DNA from: a virus
Length of the DNA stretch: 64,000 bases
Strand: one strand, 5' to 3'
IMG/VR virus record: IMGVR_UViG_3300037264_004281
Span: 1-64,000 of that record
Position 1 is the stretch's first letter. Each line of letters opens with the position of its first letter. The position numbers and the translations under genes are program-made. Below, piece after piece: positions 51,650-60,059 of this stretch. The notes under the pieces are model-generated. The model ran no database searches. It saw only the letters and a program-made list of their open reading frames with translations, and was not told the origin of the DNA.

Positions 51650-52858
51650 ATGAACTTAGACTGGTTACCAGACAATTTAATTTATGTGACTCTCCACGGG
51701 TCGCAGGCTTATGGACTCAACAATGAACTTTCTGATGTTGATGTTAAAGGTATTTGTATTCCTCCTCGTAAAGTGGAAAATGATCTTTTTTGTCGTTTTG
51801 AACAGGCGGAAAACCATCCTCTTGTAGAGGAAAAATTAGGACATTTAAGAAATCCTAAAAATCCTAAATTTGAGAGTACTATTTATTCTCTTCGCAAATT
51901 CTTTTTATTAGCCGCCAATGTCAATCCTAATATTATAGAATTGCTTTGGACTGATCCTGTGGATCATTTTGTAAAAACTCCTTGGATGGAGACATTACTA
52001 GCTCGCAGGAATGAATTTTTATCAGCAAAAGCTAAATTTACTTTTTCTGGATATGCATATTCCCAAGCAGCTAAAATTGAGCGGCATAGGAAATGGATTG
52101 TTTTGGGTGACGTAAAAGAACCAAAACGAGAAGATTTTGGTTTGCCTCCTACTGTTGCAAAGGGGATAGATGAAGTATTTGGATATATTAAATCAAAAGT
52201 AGAAGAATGGAATTTAAATCAGTTCGCTCTTGAGGAGAAAGATCGTTCTGAGCTTAAGGAAACTATCTGGGATTTAGTTTATACATTAACCAATAAGCAA
52301 GTTACGTGGGATAATTGGCCGGACGCTTACGCACAAGGCGTTACGCATAATGTTAAATGCGATCTATCTCTTAAAGAAGAAGTTGTAGATTTGATCCAAA
52401 AAGAAAGAGCATATTTCAAAGCTCAAACAAATTATAATTCGTGGTTGAAATGGAAAAAAGAAAGAAATCCTGCCCGACGAGAATTAGAAGTAAAATCTGG
52501 GTATGACACGAAACATGCTTCTCATTTAGTGAGACTTATGAGAATGGGTTACGAAATATTAACCGAGGGTAAAGTTATTGTTAAAAGACCGGACAGAGAA
52601 GAACTTTTATTTATAAAAAATGGTGGGTGGTCATATGAAAAAGTAATGGATTATTCTAAAGAAATGCAAAAAAAGTTAGACGAAGTATATAAAGTTACTA
52701 CTTTAAGAAAAAGTGTTGATTTTAATTATCTTAATAATTTGTACCATTTACTAACCGAGTCAATTTTTAAACATCATCCTTTAATGAATGAAGATACAGA
52801 ATATAAAAATCATCGTGATGCTATGGAAAGTGCTTTTGGATGGCACGGACAAGGATAA
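51650..52858 (+). CDS. predicted nucleotidyltransferase (COG3541-like)
   Basis: A 402-residue protein. The start of a Pol-beta-type nucleotidyltransferase fold is clear: LHGSQAYGLNNELSDVDVKGI contains the G-S motif and the metal-binding Asp pair in SDVDVKG. The remainder is helical with conserved-looking YSLRKFFLLAANVNPNIIELL and a later KHASHLVRLMRMG. Such proteins are common in phages; proposed roles are RNA repair or modification, none firmly established for this branch. It has its own leaderless-type promoter and is probably expressed early. Confidence 0.75.
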   Translation: MNLDWLPDNLIYVTLHGSQAYGLNNELSDVDVKGICIPPRKVENDLFCRFEQAENHPLVEEKLGHLRNPKNPKFESTIYSLRKFFLLAANVNPNIIELLWTDPVDHFVKTPWMETLLARRNEFLSAKAKFTFSGYAYSQAAKIERHRKWIVLGDVKEPKREDFGLPPTVAKGIDEVFGYIKSKVEEWNLNQFALEEKDRSELKETIWDLVYTLTNKQVTWDNWPDAYAQGVTHNVKCDLSLKEEVVDLIQKERAYFKAQTNYNSWLKWKKERNPARRELEVKSGYDTKHASHLVRLMRMGYEILTEGKVIVKRPDREELLFIKNGGWSYEKVMDYSKEMQKKLDEVYKVTTLRKSVDFNYLNNLYHLLTESIFKHHPLMNEDTEYKNHRDAMESAFGWHGQG

Positions 52859-52861
52859 ATT

Positions 52862-53032
52862 ATGAAACAATATATTGATATTGCAATTGAAGAAGATGGT
52901 GATGAAATTTTTACGAAGGTAAAGTATTGTACAAAATGGCCATGTTGTTGGGAAAAGAAACCTTTAATAAAAAATCATAACGGATTTATGATATGTCCTA
53001 TTTGTAAAGGATCATATGGAAAAAGAAAATAA
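52862..53032 (+). CDS. mini zinc-ribbon protein
   Basis: A 56-residue ORF starting 3 bp after the previous stop. It has two cysteine clusters, CTKWPCCW and CPICKG, with spacing compatible with a small zinc ribbon, and a basic end. The 3' end overlaps the next ORF by 17 bp. Coding sense is supported by the paired Cys motifs and tight packing; function unknown. Confidence 0.55.
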   Translation: MKQYIDIAIEEDGDEIFTKVKYCTKWPCCWEKKPLIKNHNGFMICPICKGSYGKRK

Positions 53033-53198
53033 TAAAGAAAATAAAAAAGAAAATAAAAAAGAAAATAATAAAGGGCGTTATGTCTGTCCGTATTGCGGAA
53101 AGACAGATAACTATCCATTGAATAATCACAATTGTTGGCAGAAAAATAGTAAGCCAATGGGTCCGAATGAAAATGGGTTATATCCGGATGAATATTAA
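53016..53198 (+). CDS. small zinc-ribbon protein with Lys/Asn/Glu-rich N-terminus
   Basis: A 60-residue protein. The first 19 residues are a low-complexity repeat of KEN-type triplets (NKENKKENKKENNK); this is followed by VCPYCGKTDNYPLNNHNC, which looks like a C2HC zinc knuckle. It overlaps the previous mini zinc-ribbon gene in another frame. The ATG at 53016 is the only in-frame start. Nucleic-acid binding is likely but unproven. Confidence 0.55.
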   Translation: MEKENNKENKKENKKENNKGRYVCPYCGKTDNYPLNNHNCWQKNSKPMGPNENGLYPDEY

Positions 53199-53201
53199 AT
53201 A

Positions 53202-53426
53202 ATGCAATATATTTTACAAAAAACTGAATTGATAGATTTTAAAAATAATTTATTAAAATCGGTTGGTGAATTTTTTACTTCTATGATAAAAATAGGAAGT
53301 AGAAAGAATTTTAATAATTTATATTCATCTCCGGACGAAATTGAAATTAGATTAAGTAAAAGAGAATTTGATGAAATAGTTGGTAAATTACACGACGATT
53401 TAAATAAAGTAATTCAAGAATTATAA
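53202..53426 (+). CDS. hypothetical small helical protein
   Basis: A 74-residue charged protein, probably all helical, with no recognised motif. It begins 3 bp after the previous stop and ends 1 bp before the 3' end of a convergent minus-strand gene. It is the last member of the short early-type cluster 51650-53426. Confidence 0.5.
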   Translation: MQYILQKTELIDFKNNLLKSVGEFFTSMIKIGSRKNFNNLYSSPDEIEIRLSKREFDEIVGKLHDDLNKVIQEL

Positions 53427-53427
53427 A

Positions 53428-53937
53428 TTAAGCTATTTGTGGTGCTGGTGCAGGTGTTGGTTTTACGTCAATTTTTTCTGTAGGAGGATAAACATCTGCT
53501 TGAACAAAATCTTCTTGAAGTTTCTTTAAATTATAATAACGTCCTGCAACATGTTTAATGTCTTCATAAAGAACTCCTAATTGCTGCATTTTAGCATAAG
53601 CTTCTTGTGCAACCTTTTGATATTCTTTAACTTTTTGTTTCATTGATCCCATGTCTTTTTTGACAATTTCTTGCTGAAACCAATCTCCACATTCGTTTAT
53701 AGCATAGGATTCTGCTAAAGTAGCAAATTCTGACATTTGTTTAGCTGAATTCATAAGTGACTCTTCACGCCCCAACGCTTCTCCAAATGATTCAAACATT
53801 GATGCCATTTCTAACAATTTCTTTTTTTCTTCTGTTGATAATTTTGGGGTTTCTGTTGAAAATCCTTTGGAGGGAATATTTCCGAGATTTTCAACAATTC
53901 TTCGTAAGGTAAATTCTTTAGTCTTTGGTGTGTTCAT
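53428..53937 (-). CDS. hypothetical helical protein on the minus strand
   Basis: A 169-residue protein, almost entirely helical and acidic in the middle, with a Pro/Ala-rich tail (PTPAPAPQIA). No family recognised. It has its own promoter-like octamer 5 nt upstream of its start, on the minus strand, so it is probably expressed with the late genes despite the opposite direction. Confidence 0.6.
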   Translation of the reverse strand: MNTPKTKEFTLRRIVENLGNIPSKGFSTETPKLSTEEKKKLLEMASMFESFGEALGREESLMNSAKQMSEFATLAESYAINECGDWFQQEIVKKDMGSMKQKVKEYQKVAQEAYAKMQQLGVLYEDIKHVAGRYYNLKKLQEDFVQADVYPPTEKIDVKPTPAPAPQIA

Positions 53938-53942
53938 ACGTT

Positions 53943-53950
53943 TATAAATA
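53943..53950 (-). promoter_or_regulatory. candidate late promoter octamer TATTTATA (minus strand)
   Basis: Reading the minus strand, TATTTATA is followed by 5 nt (AACGT) and the ATG at 53937. This shows the motif turns with the gene, which argues for a directional signal rather than general AT-richness. Confidence 0.6.
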
Positions 53951-53968
53951 TCTCAGGGAAATGTATTC

Positions 53969-54298
53969 TTATATATTTTTCTCTATGTCCGGTTGAGAAT
54001 ATGTATCAAAGTAATTGATAATATTTTCAAAATCTTTAAATCTCTTTGTATCTTTCTTATCTTTTTTTGTTTCTTCTAAATAAAAATATTGCACTTCTTT
54101 GCCGTCTTCTCCTTTTTCTTTCTTTTTATATATACTCATAATAGGAGGTTTATTTGTAGTCAATTTATAATCTCCATTAAAATCAAATCCCATCTGTTTT
54201 AAATGGTCTACGTCTGGCCAACGCCAGTCATCTATACAAACCAATCCACTTTCTTTTTCTTCTCCAATAGTATGTAGTATTTCTAATAATGATATCAT
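53969..54298 (-). CDS. hypothetical protein on the minus strand
   Basis: A 109-residue protein opening MISLLEILHTIGEEKE, an N-terminus of the same style as others here (MISLSRIL, MISFKKIM). The rest is charged and Lys-rich with no recognised domain. Its ATG overlaps the stop of the upstream minus-strand gene (ATGA), so the two are translationally coupled. Confidence 0.5.
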   Translation of the reverse strand: MISLLEILHTIGEEKESGLVCIDDWRWPDVDHLKQMGFDFNGDYKLTTNKPPIMSIYKKKEKGEDGKEVQYFYLEETKKDKKDTKRFKDFENIINYFDTYSQPDIEKNI

Positions 54299-55119
54299 AA
54301 ATCAAGAGTATGTAATAGATCAGATAAAATATTCGCACCATTTATTTCATCCGTAAATGTAATTGTTTTCGAAACTATGATTTTATTTTTACCTTCGCCA
54401 TTGGATATTTCTTTAATTGGTGGAGGAGCGGGCGGAAGAGAAGGGGTTGGTTTATCTCCACTTGAAGGTTTAGTTCCTGTTGTTGGTTTTTTTGCTCCTT
54501 TTGTAGATGGCGGTGATCTTTTTACAGATGGTTTTTCTTGTGGTTCTTCTTCGGGTTCTTCTTGGGGAGTGTGTTTGGTAAAAACAACAAAAACCAAAGC
54601 ATTTGGTCCTTGAAAATATTTTTTAATTACCATAGTACTATTATTTCCAAAAGCATCAACATTTTCATATCTCACCATAAATGGATCTTGAGCTGTTGGT
54701 GTAGCTTTATCTTTAAAACGCTGTAATGTTTCTAATTCTTTAGATGTAAATTGTATTCCTCTATTTCTATTTACATATTCATTAAAATCGTCATCTACAG
54801 TAAATTGTTTAGATATTATATTTCTTCTTTTATAAGGCATATCTTCTTCAAGATGCATTGGTTCTTGTGGAGAAATAGAAGACATATACCCTTCTTTTTT
54901 TAATTTTCTTTTTAATAATCTCAATCCCAATAATAATTTCTTTTTTTGTTCTAATGAAAGTTTCCCTTCTTTCATTTTCATAAATTGTGTAAAAATATTT
55001 AATGGTTGTTTGGATATACTTTGAACGGATTGGTCTGCTTTTTCTTTAGGAAACCTTCCGGCAGCAACGGCACCAGCTATTTGTGACGATCTCTGTTGTT
55101 TTTGAGAAGTACTAGGCAT
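54295..55119 (-). CDS. DUF3008-like N-terminus with proline-rich linker
   Basis: A 274-residue protein. The first about 30 residues (MPSTSQKQQRSSQIAGAVAAG) resemble the DUF3008 family of small phage proteins of unknown function. It continues with a basic helix, a folded domain (about 95-180), a Pro/Lys/Thr-rich linker (about 185-240) and a short C-terminal strand. A weaker octamer TATTTACC lies 6 nt before the start. The function is unknown. Confidence 0.55.
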   Translation of the reverse strand: MPSTSQKQQRSSQIAGAVAAGRFPKEKADQSVQSISKQPLNIFTQFMKMKEGKLSLEQKKKLLLGLRLLKRKLKKEGYMSSISPQEPMHLEEDMPYKRRNIISKQFTVDDDFNEYVNRNRGIQFTSKELETLQRFKDKATPTAQDPFMVRYENVDAFGNNSTMVIKKYFQGPNALVFVVFTKHTPQEEPEEEPQEKPSVKRSPPSTKGAKKPTTGTKPSSGDKPTPSLPPAPPPIKEISNGEGKNKIIVSKTITFTDEINGANILSDLLHTLDL

Positions 55120-55295
55120 ATATTAGGTAAATATCTATTCAATAAATATACTTGATTTTTTTTATATTTATGTATTTCGTATTAATACTTATTATATGAA
55201 ATGCAACAACTTCTTTGTTGCCGACAGATAGTGACAAATAACCTTCATTGGACTTCTAATAAGTTCAGAATCTTATAAGGATTAAATAAAAAACT
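55120..55295. promoter_or_regulatory. divergent regulatory region before the scaffold gene
   Basis: This 176-bp gap separates divergent transcription units. Toward the minus-strand gene lie the octamers TATTTACC (55126-55133) and TATTTATT (55141-55148). Toward the scaffold gene lie TATTTATG (55165-55172) and TACTTATT (55186-55193). The plus-strand leader contains a 7-bp hairpin, GCAACAA/TTGTTGC (55203-55221), which would be near the 5' end of the mRNA and may stabilise it. A Shine-Dalgarno-like AAGGA precedes the ATG at 55296. No gene is seen in the gap. Confidence 0.5.
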
Positions 55296-56714
55296 ATGGA
55301 CTCAAACCTTTTAAAAGAAGCTATCGCAGATGCGAAAGCAGTTAGAGCTACAGCATTGGCAAATGCTAAAGTAGCATTAGAGGAAGCTTTTGCTCCTCGT
55401 TTTGAAGCAATGTTCTCTGAAAAATTGAAAGAGGAAGCAGGAGTAAATACTCCGTCATCTATTCCTCCAGCAATGGAAGAAGAACAAGAAGTATCTGAAT
55501 CAGAAGTTGATGAATTAATCAAAGAACTTGAAGCAGAAGTTGGGGGAGAAGAAGATGAATTGGGAGTAGGAACTCCAGACACAGGGGAAGAGACACCTAC
55601 GGATGTACCGCCAGAAAGTGATTTGGATCCAACAGATGATTTGCCTCCAGTTGGTGGCGATGTTTCGCCAACGGGCATGGGAGCGGAAGGTGGAGCACCA
55701 CTTACAGCAGGGACATTAGTAAGATTAGTACCTGTAAATCAGGGAGAAGCAGGATTGATGGGCGGTCCTTCGGGAGCCCCAGTTCCTCCAACTCCTCCAG
55801 TTCCATCCGCCGGTGGTGTTCCGGGGGCAGAAGGAGAAGAACTTCCTCCATCTGAGGGAGCCCCGGAAGATGAAGAAGAAGTAGATTTAAATGAATTATT
55901 GGAGAGTCTCAAAGAAGAGGCTGAAAATGAAGAAGCAGTAAATGAATCCGTCCCAGTAGGAACTTCTGCTATTGGTGGAAGTAAAGCCGGTGGTACAGAT
56001 AATAAAAAACCATCCTCAGATGCAAGTCAGTCATCTCATGTTGAGAATGCTGGTAAGGATAGAGTTGCTGGTGGAGAAGGATATAAAGGTGGTCCAGCAG
56101 ATCCAACACAAGCTTCTAGACCAAATCAGGGCAAAAATGTGACCAAGACAAATCTTTCAACTCCAGGTGGAGCATTAAAAGAAGATATAGAAAATGGAGT
56201 ACCGGATGGCACAGTAACTTCAAAAGAACCGACCGATGCGGATAGACCAAATCAAGCTCCTCATGCGACAAAGACAGATTTATCTACGCCAGCACTCAAA
56301 TGTGAAAACGTTGCTCTTAAGAGACAACTTGCAGAAGCATATGAGACGGTAAAATACATCAAAGGACAACTTAATGAGATTAACTTGCTGAATGCCAAGT
56401 TGCTTTACACGAACAAGCTACTTAAGGAATTCAGTATGACCAATGAGCAGAAGATGCGAATTGTGGAAATGTTTGATCTCTCGAAATCAGTTCGTGAAGT
56501 AAAACTAACCTACGCGACGATGGCAGAGTCCCTTAATTTCAGTGGAGATATGAGAAAGAAACCTGTTGTTTCTTCCTCCGTTCAAAGCATCACTGAAGGA
56601 ATTGCATCCAAGCCCGTGGCATCAACTAAGCCTTCAAAAGTAATCATTACTGAAGGCAATAAGTTCGCTGCAAGAATGAAACAACTCGCAGGCATTCGCA
56701 GCGAAAAGAAATAA
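55296..56714 (+). CDS. 22: prohead core scaffolding protein (gp22-like)
   Basis: A 472-residue protein directly upstream of the major capsid gene. The N-terminal helix (NLLKEAIADAKAVRATALA) and the C-terminal coiled coil (VALKRQLAEAYETV, LNEINLLNAKLLYTNKLL) match the pattern of T4 gp22-type scaffolds. Between them is a long acidic, Pro/Gly-rich, disordered region much longer than in T4 gp22 (269 residues in total). The scaffold shapes the prohead and is then degraded by the gp21-like protease; LLKE/A near the N-terminus is a possible site. Codon choice towards the 3' end shifts to that of the capsid gene. Confidence 0.82.
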   Translation: MDSNLLKEAIADAKAVRATALANAKVALEEAFAPRFEAMFSEKLKEEAGVNTPSSIPPAMEEEQEVSESEVDELIKELEAEVGGEEDELGVGTPDTGEETPTDVPPESDLDPTDDLPPVGGDVSPTGMGAEGGAPLTAGTLVRLVPVNQGEAGLMGGPSGAPVPPTPPVPSAGGVPGAEGEELPPSEGAPEDEEEVDLNELLESLKEEAENEEAVNESVPVGTSAIGGSKAGGTDNKKPSSDASQSSHVENAGKDRVAGGEGYKGGPADPTQASRPNQGKNVTKTNLSTPGGALKEDIENGVPDGTVTSKEPTDADRPNQAPHATKTDLSTPALKCENVALKRQLAEAYETVKYIKGQLNEINLLNAKLLYTNKLLKEFSMTNEQKMRIVEMFDLSKSVREVKLTYATMAESLNFSGDMRKKPVVSSSVQSITEGIASKPVASTKPSKVIITEGNKFAARMKQLAGIRSEKK

Positions 56715-56750
56715 CTTGTGAGAGAAAAACCTTAAGATAAAGAAAAAATT

Positions 56751-58484
56751 ATGGATAACGTAAAAGAACTGTTGACCAATGCTCTTAATCCTCAGGCCCG
56801 CCTCATGCAAGAGACCCGTGGTTTGGTTTCTAAATGGGAAAAGACGGGATTACTTGAAGGACTTAAGAATGACATTGAAAAATCTAATATGTCTGTTTTG
56901 CTTGAATCACAAGCAAAACAACTTATTGAAGAATCCTCTGTTACCGGGACTCAAGGTAACGCCGAACAATGGGCAGGAGTGGCACTTCCACTCGTTCGCC
57001 GTGTGTTTGCAGAAATCGCGGCAAAAGAATTTGTCTCGGTTCAACCAATGAATCTCCCATCAGGACTAGTTTTCTACTTGGATTTCAAGTATGGAACTAA
57101 TAATGGTGTATTTACGGCAGATTCTGCAACCAATTATTCATCGCTATTTGGTGGTACTGGTGTTAAATCGGGATCTACAGATTCTCCAACCGGAGGTCTT
57201 TATGGCCCGGGTCGTTTCGGATATACTGTAAATGATCAAACCGTGTGGGTTACCGCAACATCGGCATCAGCAACATTGTCTGATATCAATTTTGATACTG
57301 GAAATGCTAATGATCCGACAAAACAAAGTATCTCTTCTTCGTATGCCGCAGGACGTTTGTTCACATTGACTACTGTTGGACTTACAACCAATGCATTGGC
57401 AGGATCAGGAAGCGCACCAGATCATAATGGAGTTCGTTCATTTAAACTAGTTGCTACCGGATCTAACGGTGGTGGACCAGGAACTCCAGGTAACTTAGTA
57501 TACTTCCCAGGATTTACTAAAACAAATGGTACAGAAGTAACATTCGTTGTTAGTGCATCTAATGCAACAGATGCTAATTATGCAAAATCAGGATCAAGTG
57601 CAATTTATGTAAATCTTTCATTACAACCAAAAGATACTGCTCGCGGTGACTTTGAAGATAAACTTGGGGCTTCAACATCAACCGATACTGGCCTTAACAA
57701 AGATATTGGCATCCCAGAAGTCAATTTGGAACTTCGCTCCGAACCAATCGTAGCCAAGACTCGTAAATTGAAAGCAGTTTGGACGCCAGAACTTGCTCAA
57801 GATCTTAACGCTTACCACTCGGTAGACGCTGAGGCTGAGTTAACTGCTCTATTGTCCGAATATGTTTCTATGGAAATCGACCTTGAAATCTTGGATATGT
57901 TAATTGTTAACGCTCCAGATATTAACAAGGAACGATGGTCTGCCAAACTTAACCGTGAAATTATCAAGACGGGAACCAATTCCTATACAATTGTCGATGC
58001 AACGGCTGCGGGAACTGGTGGATATTACACAAAGGCAACATGGTATCAAACCCTCGGAAATAAGATTCAAAAGGTATCTAACAAGATTCACCAATTGACT
58101 CTCCGTGGTGGTGCTAACTTCCTGGTTGTCGGACCAGATGTTGCTACAATCCTTGAATCTATTCCTGGATTCGTAGTAAATACAGATGGCGATAGCGCGA
58201 AATTCGCAATGGGTGTAAGTAGAGTTGGTAGCTTCGCAAGTCGCTTCCAAGTCTATAAGAATCCATATATGCAAGAAAACTTGATCTTGCTCGGATTCCG
58301 TGGAAATAATTTCCTAGAAACAGGTGCGGTATATGCCCCATATATCCCACTTATCCAAACTCCTCTAGTATACGATCCAGTTAACTTCACACCAAGACGT
58401 GGAGTTATGACTCGTTATGCTAAGAAAATAGTCAGGCCGGAATTTTACGGACTTATATATGTATCTGACGTTGATCAGGTCTAA
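56751..58484 (+). CDS. 23: major capsid protein (gp23-like)
   Basis: A 577-residue HK97-fold major capsid protein of the T4 gp23 type. Recognisable blocks include NAEQWAGVALPLVRRVFAEI, LPSGLVFYLDFKYGT, VWTPELAQDLNAYHSVDAEAEL, LVVGPDVATILE and the C-terminal EFYGLIYV. A likely gp21 cleavage site, LIE/E at residues 60/61, removes the N-terminal delta region as in T4 (65/66). Codon use differs from the neighbours: more CGT/CGC for Arg and AAC for Asn, as expected for the most abundant protein. A terminator follows. Confidence 0.95.
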   Translation: MDNVKELLTNALNPQARLMQETRGLVSKWEKTGLLEGLKNDIEKSNMSVLLESQAKQLIEESSVTGTQGNAEQWAGVALPLVRRVFAEIAAKEFVSVQPMNLPSGLVFYLDFKYGTNNGVFTADSATNYSSLFGGTGVKSGSTDSPTGGLYGPGRFGYTVNDQTVWVTATSASATLSDINFDTGNANDPTKQSISSSYAAGRLFTLTTVGLTTNALAGSGSAPDHNGVRSFKLVATGSNGGGPGTPGNLVYFPGFTKTNGTEVTFVVSASNATDANYAKSGSSAIYVNLSLQPKDTARGDFEDKLGASTSTDTGLNKDIGIPEVNLELRSEPIVAKTRKLKAVWTPELAQDLNAYHSVDAEAELTALLSEYVSMEIDLEILDMLIVNAPDINKERWSAKLNREIIKTGTNSYTIVDATAAGTGGYYTKATWYQTLGNKIQKVSNKIHQLTLRGGANFLVVGPDVATILESIPGFVVNTDGDSAKFAMGVSRVGSFASRFQVYKNPYMQENLILLGFRGNNFLETGAVYAPYIPLIQTPLVYDPVNFTPRRGVMTRYAKKIVRPEFYGLIYVSDVDQV

Positions 58485-58512
58485 TAATTAACCGTATAAA
58501 TTGTTAATAATC

Positions 58513-58542
58513 AAGGACTTCCGTAAGGAAGTCCTTTTTTTA
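58513..58542 (+). terminator. rho-independent terminator after the capsid gene
   Basis: A perfect 10-bp stem, AAGGACTTCC with GGAAGTCCTT, with a GTAA tetraloop and a T-tract. Confidence 0.95.
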
Positions 58543-58586
58543 TTCTAAAAATTATAATAACTTGATTAAACCATAGAAGTAGTATA

Positions 58587-58594
58587 TACTTATT
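58587..58594 (+). promoter_or_regulatory. candidate late promoter octamer TACTTATT
   Basis: It ends 5 nt before the ATG at 58600, between the capsid terminator and a homing-type endonuclease gene. The context TACTTATTGGTATATG closely parallels TATTTATTGGTATGG at 1050. Confidence 0.5.
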
Positions 58595-58599
58595 GGTAT

Positions 58600-59370
58600 A
58601 TGAAAAGTGGAATATACAAAATAACGAATAAAGATACAAATAAATTTTACATTGGAAGTGCTATTGATATAGATTGGCGTTGGACTCTTCATAGAAGAGA
58701 ACTGAGAGCTAATCGTCATTGTAATCCAAAATTACAACATTCATGGAATTATCATGGAGAAGATAAATTTTCTATTTCTATATTAGAAGAGATAGAAAAT
58801 CCAAATCAGATTAAACTATTTGAACGAGAACAATATTATTTAGACACTTTCAAACCATATGAATGAGAAATTGGATATAATATTGGTTCTAAAGCTATAG
58901 GAGGAGATAATATAACACATCACCCAAATAGAGAAGCTTTTATAGAAAAAATGAAAATTATAACTATGGGAGAAAACAACGGTATGTATGGAAGAGAACA
59001 TTCGTCAGATGCTATTAAAGAAATGAAAGTTAAGGCGGAAGGACGATATACATTAGATTGGTTCGTGAATAGGTATGGAAAACGAGAAGGGAAAAATAAA
59101 TATTATAAACGAAAAAAGATGTTGTCAAATAGAAAAATAAACCACATTTATGATAATGGACAAAGAGGAAAATCTAAAGGAATACCATCTATATTGACGC
59201 GAGAACGTATTTCACAAGTAAAAGAAAAAATGATAACGATAAAATCTGATCTTATAAAAGATATTAAATCAGAAAAATATACAATAAAACAACTATGTGA
59301 AAAGTATGATATAGGACCAACAGCGGTAAAATATAATAAAGCAAAACTTAAGAAAGAAGAAGTTATATGA
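58600..59370 (+). pseudogene. GIY-YIG homing endonuclease split by an in-frame TGA
   Basis: Residues 1-88 are a GIY-YIG domain (SGIYKITNKDTNKFYIGSA, then an Arg helix, and FEREQYYLDTFKPYE with the late Glu). A TGA at 58864-58866 stops this frame. The same frame continues without shift: EIGYNIGSKAIGGDN, a NUMOD3-like GENNGMYGREHSSDAIKEM (from 58951), and a C-terminal helix-turn-helix (YTIKQLCEKYDIGPTAVKYN) to 59370. Together they form one typical about 256-residue homing endonuclease. TGA is a normal stop elsewhere in the window, so recoding to Trp is unlikely. Inactivation or read-through are the remaining options. The 3' end overlaps the ATP-grasp start (ATGA). Confidence 0.8.
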
Positions 59371-60044
59371 ATTGGAAAGATTATTGTAAAGGGTTTGCTA
59401 TTCAGCGTAATTATTCTGGGTGGGAAACCAAGTGTTTAACTACAGTGGCGGTATTAAATAAAATTCCATTTAGAGGAATTCGTAATCCTGATTATGTAGA
59501 AGATGGGTGGATTCCTAGTGGTACAGTTGCGTGGGTTTCATCTGTACTTGGAGAAAATATAACTCCAAATTATTTTCCGAAATTTCTAAAAAAGGATTGG
59601 GTAAAGAGGAAAGTTTGGTATCAAGAGAAGTGGTCTTTACAAAAAGTTTTTATTAAACCCGCTGACAAATATAAACGGTTTGATGGATTTATTACATCTG
59701 GCGGATGGGATGGAAAAAAGAGAGGACCATACTGGTGTTCAGAAGTTGTTAAGTTTATAGATGAGTGGAGATATTATATAGCGTATGGTAAAGTGATAGG
59801 AGGATATTGGTATTTAGGAATAGATGATGATCCTAAATCAACTCCGGAATTAAATATTAAATATCCAGATAATTGGTGTGGTACAGCAGATTTTGGAAGA
59901 TTGGAAGATGGAGATATAGAATTGATAGAATGTCATTCGCCTTTTGCGTGTGGGTGGTATGGAAAAAATCATGAAGAGTATGCGGAGTTTTTGACATTAG
60001 GATGGAAGTGGTTAACGGAAAAGAGTTACAAAGAAACCTTTTAA
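59367..60044 (+). CDS. ATP-grasp-like protein (DUF4343-type)
   Basis: A 225-residue protein whose second half matches the ATP-grasp pattern of the DUF4343 group. It has a lysine strand (KVFIKPADKYKRFDGFI), an EWRYYIAYGKVIGGYWYLG stretch and the metal-binding end FGRLEDGDIELIECHSPFACG. ATP-grasp enzymes join a carboxylate to an amine or thiol using ATP. The substrate cannot be told; modification of a peptide, cell-wall precursor or small molecule are possibilities. It starts within the stop of the broken GIY-YIG gene. Confidence 0.7.
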   Translation: MNWKDYCKGFAIQRNYSGWETKCLTTVAVLNKIPFRGIRNPDYVEDGWIPSGTVAWVSSVLGENITPNYFPKFLKKDWVKRKVWYQEKWSLQKVFIKPADKYKRFDGFITSGGWDGKKRGPYWCSEVVKFIDEWRYYIAYGKVIGGYWYLGIDDDPKSTPELNIKYPDNWCGTADFGRLEDGDIELIECHSPFACGWYGKNHEEYAEFLTLGWKWLTEKSYKETF

Positions 60045-60059
60045 TCATCAAGTGTTTAA

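Noticed and set aside
54377-54613. Plus-strand ORF inside the minus-strand gene 54295-55119
   Set aside because: It is the complement of the Pro/Lys-rich linker of a better-supported gene.
55265-55678. Minus-strand Ser-rich ORF opposite the scaffold gene
   Set aside because: Low-complexity shadow of the acidic scaffold coding sequence.
58864-58866. TGA read as tryptophan (alternative genetic code)
   Set aside because: Well-supported genes in the window end with TGA (PhoH at 2138 and the paralogues at 3380 and 4500), so standard code is used and this is a single nonsense codon.
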